A DNA stretch of 64,000 nucleotides from Roseateles oligotrophus (GCF_025717515.1 NZ_JAJIRN010000012.1:1-64000); one strand, 5' to 3'; shown: positions 40,508 to 50,026, counted from the stretch's first letter. A program made the numbers and translations. The notes: generated by a model not told the origin, from the sequence alone.

Positions 40508-41551
40508 ATGACGCTCATCGAACGTCTGGGCCGAGGCCTGCTATGCCTGCTGCTGCTAGCCTGCGCGGCATGGGCCGGCTTGGCCTTGTTCTACGCGGGT
40601 CCGGCACAGGAATCCTCGCGCTACGGCTTGGTGGCGGCAGTTTGCTTGTTCACCATGCTGACGCTCGCGGCACAATGGCTGCCTGCTTGGCACCGCATCC
40701 GTTGGTGGGCGGTGGCCGGCTTTGCCGCGCTGTTTGGTGCGCTGCTTTTTTGGTATTTCAGCCTGCAAGCCTCGAATGACAGGGACTGGCGACCCGAGGT
40801 CGCGGTGCTGCCTTTTGCCACGGTGGATGGCAATTCCGTCACGGTGCACAACATCCGCAACTTCGATTACCGCAGCGAGCATGACTTCACGCCGGCCCAT
40901 TACGAGCGGCGCTTTGACTTGAACAAGATCGAGGGGGTCGACGTCGTCACCACCTATTGGATGGGGCCGCATATTGCCCATGTCTTCCTCAGCTTTGCCT
41001 TTGCCGATGACCAACACCTGGCTTTTTCGATCGAAACCCGTACCGAAAAAGGCGAGGGTTACTCGACGCTGAGGGGCTTCTTCCGCCAGTACGAATTGTT
41101 TTACACCGTGGCCGATGAGCGCGATGTGATTCGGGTGCGCACCAATTACCGCAAGGATCCGATCGAGGATGTCTATGTCTACCGGGTCAAGGCCGGCCCA
41201 GAGGGCGTGCGGCGTCTGTTCATGGAATATGTCCGGCAGATAAATGAGCTGAAGGACAACCCGGCCTTCTACAACAGCCTGACGACCAATTGCACTACCA
41301 ATATGTGGGTCAATGCCCGCATCAATCCGAATACCCTGCCGTTCAGCTGGAAGGTGCTGGCGAGTGGCCATGTGCCCGAGTATCTGTATGAGCAAGATCG
41401 CTTGGTGACGGATGGGCTGAGTCTGGAAGATTTGCAAGCCCACGCCCATGTGAACAGCCGCGCTCAGGCCGCCGACTCGGCGGCCGATTTCTCACGCCGG
41501 ATTCGGCTTGCCGAGCCTGTGGCTGCGCCAGCAATGCCGGCCAAGCCTTAA
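40508..41551 (+). CDS. DUF4105 membrane protein
   Basis: A 347-residue protein with three N-terminal membrane segments (LLCLLLLACAAWAGLALFY; LVAAVCLFTMLTLAAQWLP; WWAVAGFAALFGALLFWYFSL) followed by a periplasmic DUF4105 domain. Conserved elements include HDFTPAHYERRFDLNKIEGVD, HVFLSFAFADDQHLAFSIETR and YNSLTTNCTTNMW, where the Cys and preceding region resemble an NlpC/P60-like papain fold. Its activity is unknown. It starts 69 bases after the duplicated-domain gene and 17 bases before the patatin gene, so the three may form one transcript. Confidence 0.85.
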   Translation: MTLIERLGRGLLCLLLLACAAWAGLALFYAGPAQESSRYGLVAAVCLFTMLTLAAQWLPAWHRIRWWAVAGFAALFGALLFWYFSLQASNDRDWRPEVAVLPFATVDGNSVTVHNIRNFDYRSEHDFTPAHYERRFDLNKIEGVDVVTTYWMGPHIAHVFLSFAFADDQHLAFSIETRTEKGEGYSTLRGFFRQYELFYTVADERDVIRVRTNYRKDPIEDVYVYRVKAGPEGVRRLFMEYVRQINELKDNPAFYNSLTTNCTTNMWVNARINPNTLPFSWKVLASGHVPEYLYEQDRLVTDGLSLEDLQAHAHVNSRAQAADSAADFSRRIRLAEPVAAPAMPAKP

Positions 41552-41568
41552 CCGAAATCGATATCGTC

Positions 41569-43824
41569 ATGCATCCTGCCCTCCGCCACCCCTTAGCCAT
41601 TGCGGCCGCGCTGGCGCTCGCTGCCGAGCCGGGCTTGGCCCTCGCTCAGCCCGCCGAAACGGCTGTTACGCCGCTTGCCGCCACAGCGGAAGCCGTCAAG
41701 CGGCCCAAAATTTGCCTGGTGCTGTCCGGCGGCGGTGCGCGCGGCGCCGCACACACCGGCGTACTGCGGGTGCTGGAGGAGTTGCGAGTGCCCATCCACT
41801 GCATCACCGGCACCAGCATGGGCGCGCTGGTGGGCGGCGCCTACGCCACCGGCATGAGCATCGACGAAATGGATGCCGTCAACGCCGACATCACGGTCGC
41901 CAAGTTGTTCAAAGAGAAGCCCCCGCGCCTCGAGATGACGATGCGCCGCAAGGTCGATGACCATGCCAATTACATCGGCCCGGAGATCGGCCTGGGCTCG
42001 GCGGAGGCTTCGTTGACCAAGGGCGCGGTGTCGGGCGTGCAACTGGAAACGGTGCTGCGGCAGCTGTCCAAGGTGCGCGGCTATCGCAGCTTCGACGCCT
42101 TGCCGATTCAGTTCCGGGCCGTCGCGACCGACCTGGTGACGGGCAAGGCGGTGGTGTTCAACGAAGGCGATATGGCCAATGTAATGCGGGCCAGCATGTC
42201 GGTGCCCGGCGCGGTGGCGCCGGCCGAGATCAACGGCATGATGCTGGTGGACGGCATGTTGACCAGCAATCTGCCGGTCGCCGCCGCGCGCGAACTGGGC
42301 GCCGATGTCGTGATCGCCGTCAACGTCGGCACGCCCTTGCTCAAGCGCGAGCAGCTCAGCAGCATCTTTGGTGTGGCCGGCCAGATGCTGAGCATCTTGA
42401 CCGAGCAAAACGTGCAGGCGTCGATTGCTTCCCTGAAGCCGGGCGACATCCTGATCTCCCCGGAGCTGGGCGATTACTCCACCGCCGACTTTGATAATTT
42501 ACCGAAGATTTCGCCGCTGGGCGAAACGGCGGCGCGTAAGGTAGCCGAGCAGTTGGGCCGTTACTCGGTGCCGGTGGAGGAATATGCTGCGCTGCGCCGC
42601 CAGCAAAGCTCGCCGGTGCCGGCCGATTTGAAGCCGGTTGACGAGATCCGCTTTGTCAATCTGAAGCGCGTCAATCCGGCGGAAGCGCAGAAGGTGCTGC
42701 AGACGACGGTTCATGAGCCGATCGACCAGGAGGAGCTTGATGCCGATATGCGCCGGCTCTATGGCACCGGCGACTTTGAACATGTGAATTACCGAACCCT
42801 TAAAGAGGGCGCGCGCCGGGTGCTGGCGATTGATGCCATGGAGAAGTCTTGGGGGCCGACCTATCTGCGTGTCGGTTTGGCGCTTGACAGCGACTTCGGC
42901 AGCGAGACCAACGCCAGCTTGCTGGCTTCGGTGCGCCGGACATGGATCAATTCGATGGGTGCGGAATGGCGTACCGACCTCAGCGTGGGTGGCAACAATC
43001 GGATGCGAACCGAGTTCTATCAACCGTTTGAGGCCGGCAAGAATTGGTTTGTTGCACCGACGCTGGACCTGTCACAGCGCTTGCTTTCCGTCTACGAGGG
43101 CAATAGCAAACGGGCGATCTACTCGCTCTATTCGGGCCAGGTCGGGCTCGACATTGGACGCAGCTTTTACCAATACGGGGTGCTGAAAATGGGGGTCGTC
43201 GGCGGGCGTCTGCAGCAGAATCTCGACACCGGCGATGAGTTGCTGCGCCCCAAGCCCAGTCGAGTGAAGACCGGCGGTCTGTCGGCCAGTTTGGTCATGG
43301 ACCGCTTGGACAGCGTCTTGTTTCCGCGCGTGGGCTGGCATGTACGAGCCAATCTTTACAACTCGAACCACAAGCTCGGGGCCGACTTTGATTACTCAAA
43401 ATGGGATGCCAGCGTCAACGAGGTCTATTCCTTCGGGGAGAACACCTTCAATTTTGGTTTGTATGGGGGCGGCAAATTAGGTGGCGAGCGGCTTCCCGGT
43501 TATGACAACGTGAAGCTGGGCGGATTTTTGCGGCAGTCCGGTTTTGCCCCCAATCAGCTCATCGGAGAAGAGTTGACCTTGGGGCGGATGCTCTACTACC
43601 GCCGAATCTCTCAAGGCAGTTTGCTGGAGGGCTTGTATGGTGGCCTGTCGCTGGAAATAGGCCGCATCAACAGGCCGCTGATTCAAGGAAATTCGGAGGC
43701 CTGGCGGCGTTCGGCCTCGGTATTTGTGGGCACGGATACCTTTGTTGGCCCGCTCTACCTGGCCTACGGCCGCACCGTCGACGGCCCCAGCAGTTTTTAT
43801 CTGCTGCTGGGCCCCGCCTTCTGA
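41569..43824 (+). CDS. patatin-like phospholipase with outer-membrane beta-barrel (PlpD type)
   Basis: A 751-residue type Vd autotransporter-like protein. It has a signal peptide (LAIAAALALAAEPGLALA) and a patatin domain with oxyanion hole LSGGGARGAAHTGVL, nucleophile Ser in GTSMG and a catalytic Asp in VDGMLTSNLPV (DG[AGM] motif). A single POTRA-like domain follows at about 355-420 (VDEIRFVNLKRVNPAEAQKVLQ). A BamA/TamA-type barrel ends in Phe (FYLLLGPAF), the usual outer-membrane signal. Family members have phospholipase A activity at the cell surface. The barrel N-terminus starts around residue 440. It appears complete. Confidence 0.93.
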   Translation: MHPALRHPLAIAAALALAAEPGLALAQPAETAVTPLAATAEAVKRPKICLVLSGGGARGAAHTGVLRVLEELRVPIHCITGTSMGALVGGAYATGMSIDEMDAVNADITVAKLFKEKPPRLEMTMRRKVDDHANYIGPEIGLGSAEASLTKGAVSGVQLETVLRQLSKVRGYRSFDALPIQFRAVATDLVTGKAVVFNEGDMANVMRASMSVPGAVAPAEINGMMLVDGMLTSNLPVAAARELGADVVIAVNVGTPLLKREQLSSIFGVAGQMLSILTEQNVQASIASLKPGDILISPELGDYSTADFDNLPKISPLGETAARKVAEQLGRYSVPVEEYAALRRQQSSPVPADLKPVDEIRFVNLKRVNPAEAQKVLQTTVHEPIDQEELDADMRRLYGTGDFEHVNYRTLKEGARRVLAIDAMEKSWGPTYLRVGLALDSDFGSETNASLLASVRRTWINSMGAEWRTDLSVGGNNRMRTEFYQPFEAGKNWFVAPTLDLSQRLLSVYEGNSKRAIYSLYSGQVGLDIGRSFYQYGVLKMGVVGGRLQQNLDTGDELLRPKPSRVKTGGLSASLVMDRLDSVLFPRVGWHVRANLYNSNHKLGADFDYSKWDASVNEVYSFGENTFNFGLYGGGKLGGERLPGYDNVKLGGFLRQSGFAPNQLIGEELTLGRMLYYRRISQGSLLEGLYGGLSLEIGRINRPLIQGNSEAWRRSASVFVGTDTFVGPLYLAYGRTVDGPSSFYLLLGPAF

Positions 43825-43924
43825 TGCACGGACCCGAGGGCCAGGCGCTAACATCGAAGCCGGCCGGCTCGGTTTATGGCAACAGCGTACGGAGCCGGCT
43901 CATACCGCCAATTTGGAGATCGTC

Positions 43925-44545
43925 ATGACGAATAGCAAATACTTACTCAGCCCATTGTTGGCGCCAGCCCTGGCGCTAACCTTGACCCTTGGCGGCCTTG
44001 GCCTGAGTGGCTGCGCGACCGGTCCGCAGGTGCAGGTCGAGATGGACAGGTCGGCCGACTTCAGCCAATACAAGACCTTTGCTTTTGTCAGCCCCTTGGG
44101 CACCGACCGCAGCGGCTATCAGACGATTGTTTCGGGTCAGTTGAAGGCCTCGGCCCAGCGGGAGTTGGAGGCGCGCGGCCTGCGCTACGACGCGGCTGCA
44201 CCGCAGTTGCTGATCAACTTCAATGCCAGCCTGAGCGAAAAGTTGCGCCTGTCACCCGGCACTGGCTATGGCATCGGCTATTACGGCTATCGCGGTGGAC
44301 TCTACGCACCTTGGCCCTACTACCGTGACATGAACAGCGTGTCTCAATACACCGAGGGCACGCTCAATATCGATGTGGTTGACGCCGCTCGCAAGCAAAT
44401 GATCTGGGAGGGTGTGGTGACCGGCACCGTCTCGGATCACCTCACGCCGGAGCAGACCGAGGCCGCCATCAACAAGGCCTTGGCCGCTGCCTTTGTAAAA
44501 TTCCCCCGCGCGCCACTTGCGGCCCCGGCTGCCAAGGCCCCTTGA
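43925..44545 (+). CDS. DUF4136 lipoprotein
   Basis: A 206-residue lipoprotein: signal LALTLTLGGLGLSGCATG with lipobox LSGC, and a DUF4136 domain (DFSQYKTFAFVSPLG, LEARGLRYDAAAPQLLINFNASLSE, EGTLNIDVVDAARKQMIWEGVVTGTV). A Tyr/Gly-rich loop (GYGIGYYGYRGGLYAPWPYYRD) lies in the middle, as is typical. The ATG at 43925 has TTGGAG upstream. Its function in the envelope is not known. It is downstream of the patatin gene on the same strand. Confidence 0.88.
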   Translation: MTNSKYLLSPLLAPALALTLTLGGLGLSGCATGPQVQVEMDRSADFSQYKTFAFVSPLGTDRSGYQTIVSGQLKASAQRELEARGLRYDAAAPQLLINFNASLSEKLRLSPGTGYGIGYYGYRGGLYAPWPYYRDMNSVSQYTEGTLNIDVVDAARKQMIWEGVVTGTVSDHLTPEQTEAAINKALAAAFVKFPRAPLAAPAAKAP

Positions 44546-44571
44546 AACGAATCTCCCGCGATTGAATAGCC

Positions 44572-45000
44572 ATGACCCTGAAGAGAATATTGCTTGCCTT
44601 GCTGGTGCTGACCCTGTTGGGCGTCGGCTATTTCTATCTCGCCTTGAGCTGGAGCTATTCATCGGGGGAGCGTGCCGGCTGGATCCAGAAGCTGTCCGAC
44701 AAGGGCTGGGTTTGCAAGACCTGGGAGGGCGAGCTGGCGCTGGTGTCTATACCCGGCAGCTCGACGGTCGAGAAGTTCCAGTTCACCGCCGCCAATGACA
44801 AGATCGCCGCCGAATTGACCGAGGTGATGGGTCGGCGGGTGAACCTGCATTACGAAGAAAAGGTCGGCCTGCCGACCAGCTGCTTTGGTGAGACCCGCCA
44901 CTTCGTCACCAAGGTGACTGTGGCCAACGATATCTCCTTGTCACCGGGCGTCGTCGTCCACACCGCCCCGGCCGCCGCATCCGCCGCGGCTTCAAATTGA
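44572..45000 (+). CDS. conserved membrane-anchored small protein
   Basis: A 142-residue protein with a single N-terminal membrane helix (ILLALLVLTLLGVGYFYLAL) followed by a small beta-rich domain (SGERAGWIQKLSDKGWVCKTWEGELALVSI; RVNLHYEEKVGLPTSCFGETRHFV) with two conserved-looking Cys, and an Ala-rich tail. I recall similar proteins in Burkholderiales but know of no defined role. It lies 26 bases after the DUF4136 gene and just before proC. Confidence 0.75.
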   Translation: MTLKRILLALLVLTLLGVGYFYLALSWSYSSGERAGWIQKLSDKGWVCKTWEGELALVSIPGSSTVEKFQFTAANDKIAAELTEVMGRRVNLHYEEKVGLPTSCFGETRHFVTKVTVANDISLSPGVVVHTAPAAASAAASN

Positions 45001-45020
45001 ACCCTTCACCCGGTCCTGCT

Positions 45021-45836
45021 ATGACTCAGCCAACGATCGCCTTCATTGGCGGCGGCAATATGGCCAGCGCCATCATCGGTGGCCTGCTTAAATCGGGCCA
45101 GCCGCCCGAGCGGCTGATCGTCGTCGAGCCCTATGAGCCGCAGCGCGTCAAGTTGCAGGCCGATTTTGGCTTGACTGCGCTGGCGGCAGCCGACGCTTCT
45201 CTGGGCGGGGCCGAGCTGCTGATGTGGGCCGTCAAGCCGCAACTGTTTGCCGAAGCGGCGGCGCCCTGCGCGCCCTATGTGGCGCAAGCCTTGCAGCTGT
45301 CGGTGATGGCAGGCATACGCAGTGACACGCTGGTACGCGCCACCGGCGCGGCGCGCGTCGTGCGGGCGATGCCCAATACGCCGGCGCTGATCGGTCAAGG
45401 CATTGCCGGCCTTTACGCCCGGCCCGAGGTTACGCCGGCCGACAAGGCCTTGGTAGAGCAAGTCTTGGCCCCCACCGGCCAGACCCTGTGGGTGGCGCGC
45501 GAGACTGATTTGGATGCAGTGACCGCCTTGTCCGGCTCCGGACCGGCCTATTTTTTCTACTTCGTCGAGGCGATGATGGACAGCGCCGTTGAACTCGGTT
45601 TGAGCGCCGAGCAAGGCCGGCAGTTAGCGCTTGCTACCTGTGCAGGTGCCGCAGCACTTGCACAGCAGTCCAGCGAAAGCCCGGCCACGCTGCGAGAGCG
45701 CGTTACGTCCAAGGGCGGCACGACCTATGCCGCGCTGAGCAGCATGCAGGCCGACGGTGTGGCGCAGGCTATTCAGCGCGCGGTCAAAGCCGCCCAGCAG
45801 CGCGCTCGCGAGCTGGGTGACGAGTTCGGCGCCTGA
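45021..45836 (+). CDS. proC: pyrroline-5-carboxylate reductase
   Basis: Last step of proline synthesis, reducing pyrroline-5-carboxylate with NAD(P)H. The 271-residue protein has the Rossmann motif IAFIGGGNMASAIIGGLL, VVRAMPNTPALIGQG, and the family signature DAVTALSGSGPAYFFYFVEAM, then VTSKGGTTYAALSSM. The ATG at 45021 gives the normal length; a TTG at 44997 would add eight residues. Complete. Confidence 0.97.
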   Translation: MTQPTIAFIGGGNMASAIIGGLLKSGQPPERLIVVEPYEPQRVKLQADFGLTALAAADASLGGAELLMWAVKPQLFAEAAAPCAPYVAQALQLSVMAGIRSDTLVRATGAARVVRAMPNTPALIGQGIAGLYARPEVTPADKALVEQVLAPTGQTLWVARETDLDAVTALSGSGPAYFFYFVEAMMDSAVELGLSAEQGRQLALATCAGAAALAQQSSESPATLRERVTSKGGTTYAALSSMQADGVAQAIQRAVKAAQQRARELGDEFGA

Positions 45837-45851
45837 GCCGGCCGCTCCGCC

Positions 45852-46424
45852 ATGGGGATTGCGAGTCGGAACAGTCTGCGTGCTTGGCTGCGCGCGCCCG
45901 GTTCACTGAGCCGTCGCTTGGCGCAGTTGGGCGAGCGCTTCGAGGTCGAGCTCTTGAGTCAACGAATCGCGCCGCTGCGCGCGCGTGAGCTGGCGGCGCT
46001 CGGTGCGCCCCGTCGCGGTTGCACGGTGGTGCGTGAAGTAATTCTGCGGGTCGATGGTCACCCATTGGTTTGGGCTCGGTCCAGCTTGCATGCCAGCGCT
46101 TTGGCCGGCCCTTGGCGGGCTTTGAAGGGTTTGGGCCCCAGACCACTTGCAGACCTGCTCTATAGCGATCGCCGCGTGCAACGCAGCGAGTTGCAACCCA
46201 GGCGCTTGACGCGTTACGGGCACACCCGTCGGCAGATGGAAAAGCAGTGGCTCAAGGCCACCGGCACGCCCGCTTCCAAGCAAATGTTGTGGTCGCGCAA
46301 CTCTGTTTTCAGCCGTTGTGGTGCTCAGTTACGTGTGATGGAGCTGTTCGCCCCGGAACTGAGCCTTTATATACCGGTTATTAGTCGCGTTATGACTTGC
46401 ACAAAAGTGAACAATAGGACGTAG
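45852..46424 (+). CDS. ubiC: chorismate lyase UbiC
   Basis: Cleaves chorismate to 4-hydroxybenzoate and pyruvate, the first committed step of ubiquinone synthesis. The 190-residue protein shows LSQRIAPLRARELAALG, CTVVREVILRVDGHPLVWARSSL with the active-site Arg, GLGPRPLADLLYSD and the C-terminal VMELFAPELSLYIP with a conserved Glu. It has little sequence similarity to E. coli UbiC outside these blocks, as is usual. Its product is the substrate of UbiA, encoded about 800 bases away on the opposite strand. Confidence 0.88.
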   Translation: MGIASRNSLRAWLRAPGSLSRRLAQLGERFEVELLSQRIAPLRARELAALGAPRRGCTVVREVILRVDGHPLVWARSSLHASALAGPWRALKGLGPRPLADLLYSDRRVQRSELQPRRLTRYGHTRRQMEKQWLKATGTPASKQMLWSRNSVFSRCGAQLRVMELFAPELSLYIPVISRVMTCTKVNNRT

Positions 46425-46467
46425 AATTACAAACTAGGGGGGTTCATCAGCCGTTTTGAGGAATCTC

Positions 46468-47004
46468 ATGAAAACACGTGATATTGTCATTTTTAGCGGC
46501 GAGCAATTCGCCGTCCCGCAGTGCATCCAGCGCATTGACCACCAGAGTACACATGGTTGGCAATTGCGTTATGGCGGCACCAAGCTCTATTCCGACCATT
46601 CGCAAGACGGTAGCGGCGCCGCCGCCGCACTCGCCTTGGCGACCAAGGAATTGCTGAGTCGGATTGCCAAACTGCCGGCCCCGTCAAGGCTGCAGCGCAA
46701 ACCGAGTGGCAACAAGGGCAACGACCTGCCGGTCGGTATCTCCGGGCCTATCGTGAGGCAACGTGCCAGCAGCCGTGTACGCGACTGCAGCTTTGCCGTG
46801 TCTTTGCCGCGTTATGGTCAGACGCCAAGTGGTCGCAGTGTCTATATCGGCACCGAGAACACATACACGATCGAGAAGTACCAAGCCGCATTGGCCAAGG
46901 CGGTGGAGTTGCGCGTCAAGGCCGAAGAGGTCTATCAGCGCGCAGCGACACGGGTCAAGCGTGCCGAAGGCAAGGCCTTGAAGGCGCAGCTCAAAGGCGC
47001 TTGA
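46468..47004 (+). CDS. hypothetical protein with two AP2-like repeats
   Basis: A 178-residue soluble, basic protein. Two similar segments are visible. The first (about residues 15-70) reads IQRIDHQSTHGWQLRYGGTKLYSD, then ALALATKELLSRI. The second (about 88-165) reads GISGPIVRQRAS, FAVSLPRYGQTPSGRSVYIGTE and YQAALAKAVELRVKAEEVY. Each combines three short beta strands with a helix, the layout of AP2-like DNA-binding domains found in phage and integrase-related proteins. That is a tentative match by pattern. A TTGAGGA ribosome binding site precedes the ATG. Function unknown. Confidence 0.65.
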   Translation: MKTRDIVIFSGEQFAVPQCIQRIDHQSTHGWQLRYGGTKLYSDHSQDGSGAAAALALATKELLSRIAKLPAPSRLQRKPSGNKGNDLPVGISGPIVRQRASSRVRDCSFAVSLPRYGQTPSGRSVYIGTENTYTIEKYQAALAKAVELRVKAEEVYQRAATRVKRAEGKALKAQLKGA

Positions 47005-47015
47005 TCTGACTTTGC

Positions 47016-47049
47016 CCGCATCAGGGCTTTTTGCCGGGCCCTGATGCGG
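47016..47049 (+). terminator. strong hairpin after the AP2-like gene
   Basis: Perfect 12-base arms (47016-47027, CCGCATCAGGGC, and 47038-47049) with a 10-base loop, 12 bases after the stop codon. No T-run follows on either strand, so termination is likely only if assisted. It could equally be a REP-type hairpin. Confidence 0.5.
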
Positions 47050-47205
47050 CTTGCGTCAACATTTCGCACGCCCGAAGCGCCACGCTCCCGAAGGAGCCGG
47101 TCTAGGCGCGCCTCCTGCTCGCCTACGTCGCTCATATCGGCGTCGAAGGCTCTTCGCCTGCCCAAGTAGTCGCCCAGTTAGACGGTATTCACTCGAGCTT
47201 TCGTT

Positions 47206-48111
47206 TCAGCGCAGCGCCAGGTCCACGGCGGTGCCGGCAAAGACCGCAAACCCTAACCAGTGATTCTCGCGGAATGCCTTGAAACAGCCTTCGCGTGTGC
47301 GTTCGCGAATCAAGCCGAAGTGCCAGATGACCTGAGCAGCTGCCAGCGCGATGCCGAGCAGGAACACCCAACCGAGGCCAAAGCGCAGGCCCAGCGCCGT
47401 CCAGGCCAGCAAGTAGACGGCGTAGAACCCCATCACCGCCGCCACATCAAAGCGGCCCAGCGTCAGCGCTGAGGTCTTGATGCCCAGGCGGATATCGTCA
47501 TCGCGGTCCACCATCGCATACTCGGTGTCATAGGCCAAGACCCAAAACAGATTGGCCAGCAACAGCGCCCAGGCCGATAGGGGCACCGCGGCATTGATGG
47601 CGGAAAAACTCCATGCGGTGCCGCCCAGCGCGGCCGAGAAAGCCATCGGAATGCCGAAGCTGAAGGCCACGCCCAAGACCGCCTGCGGCATCGCGAACAC
47701 CCGTTTGGCGTAGGGGTAAAGAATCGCGACCAAGAGCGCGCCGAAGGACAGCAGAATCGTCGGCGCATTGGTCGTCAGCACCAGGGCAAAAGCCGTCAGG
47801 GCAAGACCTGCCCCCAGCAGCAACGCCGCCTTGACGCTGACCGCGCCGCTGGTGACGGGCCGGTTGGCGGTGCGTTTGACGTGTTTGTCGATGTCACGGT
47901 CCGCCACATCATTGACGCAGCAACCGGCCGAGCGCATCAGCACGGTGCCGAGCGTGAAGACGATTAAGAGATGCCAGCCGGGGAAGCCATCGGCGGCAAT
48001 CCACAGCGCGCACAGCGTCGGCCAAAGCAAAAGCAGCCAGCCAGCCGGGCGGTCCCAGCGGATCAGGTTCAGGTAGGGGGCAAGGCGGGAAGCAAAACGG
48101 GTCGATCGCAT
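47206..48111 (-). CDS. ubiA: 4-hydroxybenzoate polyprenyltransferase UbiA
   Basis: Membrane prenyltransferase that attaches the polyprenyl chain to 4-hydroxybenzoate in ubiquinone synthesis. The 301-residue protein has about nine helices and both aspartate-rich motifs: [19 protein letters not shown] near residue 66 and [17 protein letters not shown] near residue 193. It begins with the usual [22 protein letters not shown]. Complete. It is on the strand opposite to ubiC, whose product it uses. Confidence 0.97.
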   Translation of the reverse strand: MRSTRFASRLAPYLNLIRWDRPAGWLLLLWPTLCALWIAADGFPGWHLLIVFTLGTVLMRSAGCCVNDVADRDIDKHVKRTANRPVTSGAVSVKAALLLGAGLALTAFALVLTTNAPTILLSFGALLVAILYPYAKRVFAMPQAVLGVAFSFGIPMAFSAALGGTAWSFSAINAAVPLSAWALLLANLFWVLAYDTEYAMVDRDDDIRLGIKTSALTLGRFDVAAVMGFYAVYLLAWTALGLRFGLGWVFLLGIALAAAQVIWHFGLIRERTREGCFKAFRENHWLGFAVFAGTAVDLALR

Positions 48112-48192
48112 GGCGGCAGTTTAGCCAGCCTTTTGGCAGCCGGGCCGGGCTACAAGGCGCTCCCCGCCCGGCGATCAGATCGCCACAGCATT

Positions 48193-48747
48193 TCAGGTGC
48201 GCCTCTTGTTGGTGAATTCGCGCATCGTTGGCGATTGCTGAACGGCGGCGGCCCGGATCTTGGCGATATGGGCCAGCGCATCTTGACTGACGGACGGCGC
48301 CAAATAGCTTGATTGGCCTATGCCCTTGGATGGCAGGCGGTTCAATCCAGCCAAAATGTAGAAGTAGTTGCCGGCGGCGAAGAGCGATTGTTTGCGTTGA
48401 ATATCGATGTTATGGGGCAGCTTCTCGTCCCAAAGATCGAGCAGTTCCTGCAGGCTGGGCGGGATCACCACCTCCTCGGTGTAAGCGCGCCAGAACGGTG
48501 TGTCGCGCCGGCCCGAGATCACGTAATGCAGCAAGATGAAATCTCGCAACTCGCTATTCAGATCGGCCAAATCGGGCAGGCGACCGCACGGTCGCCTCGC
48601 CAACGCCAATCGTGCCAATTTCGGCCGATTCGACCCGTTGAATCGTCACTGCCGTTTCGGAGTTGGAGCCCAGTAGTTTTTGTAAATAGGCGGTGCTCAA
48701 CCAGCCGAGCCGCCGCCCACAATCAATATCGAACGGTAAGGAATCAT
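48193..48747 (-). pseudogene. remnant of a flavin-dependent tryptophan halogenase
   Basis: Pieces of a tryptophan halogenase lie in different frames. From an ATG at 48747 the first frame reads IPYRSILIVGGGS, the start of the FAD-binding fold. A frameshift leads to GWLSTAYLQKLLG and RVESAEIGTIGVGEAT, both typical of residues 14-55 of the family. After a second shift the sequence jumps to the C-terminal end, NSELRDFILLHYVISGRRDTPFWRAY, ending at 48193. About 350 central residues, including the active-site Lys and the WxWxIP motif, are missing. The gene cannot encode an active halogenase. Intact relatives halogenate tryptophan or related indoles. Confidence 0.82.
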
Positions 48748-48879
48748 GGGGTACACAGCACCAAGTCGACCGAGCCGGCCACAAGCAGCAATTTCGGCTG
48801 CTAAGGGCAGGGCTTGAGCCCTGCTGAATGAACAAATGCCGAAACTCCACGCCTTCGGCAGCAAGCGCTGGATGGCCTT

Positions 48880-49773
48880 CTATGCCTTGTTGAAGACACC
48901 GCCTTGCCGACGCCGCCGAGTCGTCAGCACCAGCCCTGCCAAGGCCGAACCGGCCAGCAGCAAGGAGGCCGGCTCGGGCACCGCGGCGGCTTTTTCCACC
49001 ATCACGTCAAAGCTGATCGAGTTGAGCTTGAACTGCCCGGCCGTGGCCTGGACGCCGACCCCCAAGACGCCGTCGCTGCGCACGTCCTTCAAGGCCGCCG
49101 CGTCGAAACTCAGGCTGGTGTCCAGCGCGCCAAAGATCGCGCTATAGGTGTCGCGCTGTCGGAGATATCTGTAGTCATAGCTACAGTTGCCATACCTGTC
49201 GGTGCTTTTGCAGACTCGGTCTTGAGCGCGCGCAGGGCCATAGTTGCCAGCGGAACTGCTGCGGGTTTCGGCCACATCGCTTACGCTGCTGTCACCGATC
49301 AACAGTCTCATGCTGTCCGCAACCAGATCCACACGCTGCCAGTCCAGGGATTGGGTGGAAATGGTGTCCTGAATGACGTACTGGCGGAACTCCTTGCGAC
49401 CATTGTGGCAAGGGTTGTTGCCAAAAAAGCCGCAGTCATTGGTGTCCGGGATGTCGTACAAGAGATATTGAGCTTGGTGGCTGGTCTGGCCGGTCACCTG
49501 ATAAGCGCTGTAAACCATATTCGGGAGCCCGCCGTAATACTGCACGTCGGAGTAACCATGCAGCGTGGCGTTGCCCGACACGATGTCCGTCGAACTATAG
49601 CCCTGGCCGGACAAGAAGCTGCCCAGATCGAAGTTCAGGCTGACGCTGTTGCGATTCAGTGAGTTGCTGAGCTGAAAGGTCTGGCTGAGCAGCACCGGCG
49701 CGGCGAACAGTGGCGTGCTGGAGATGCAGCCGGCGGCCACGAGTGCGAGGCTGAGACGAATTTTACGTTGCAT
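48880..49773 (-). CDS. PEP-CTERM-sorted secreted protein
   Basis: A 297-residue exported protein with a signal peptide (RLSLALVAAGCISSTPLFA) and a C-terminal sorting signal: VPEPASLLLAGSALAGLVLTTRRRRQ, meaning the PEP motif, one membrane helix and an arginine cluster. Such proteins are processed by exosortase, often in exopolysaccharide-producing bacteria; no exosortase is in the window. The body is beta-rich with Cys pairs (DCGFFGNNPCHNG; RVCKSTDRYGNCSYD). A strong AGGAGGA precedes the start. Function of the body is unknown. Confidence 0.9.
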   Translation of the reverse strand: MQRKIRLSLALVAAGCISSTPLFAAPVLLSQTFQLSNSLNRNSVSLNFDLGSFLSGQGYSSTDIVSGNATLHGYSDVQYYGGLPNMVYSAYQVTGQTSHQAQYLLYDIPDTNDCGFFGNNPCHNGRKEFRQYVIQDTISTQSLDWQRVDLVADSMRLLIGDSSVSDVAETRSSSAGNYGPARAQDRVCKSTDRYGNCSYDYRYLRQRDTYSAIFGALDTSLSFDAAALKDVRSDGVLGVGVQATAGQFKLNSISFDVMVEKAAAVPEPASLLLAGSALAGLVLTTRRRRQGGVFNKA

Positions 49774-50026
49774 GGGTTCCTCCTTTTTTGCGGTTGGTGT
49801 CGCACGACAACAAGGCGTGCAGATCGGCCACGCAGTGTCTGCGCGGCCAGCGCAAAATCGAGGTTAGGCAACCCCAGGGAATTTTCAATCGCGTGAAAAG
49901 CGCACGAGATGCTTGGCTATTCCGGTCTTGCGCCCGAGCCTGCGGGCCCTCAACGCCAGTCGGCGCTCCGCACCATGGCAAATGCCGTTAGCGCAAGACC
50001 CGACCCCGGCAGCCGCAAGACCCGCC

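Noticed and set aside
46397-46427. TTGCAC and TAGAAT as a promoter for the AP2-like gene
   Set aside because: The 19-base spacer is poor and both boxes are imperfect; not enough to annotate.
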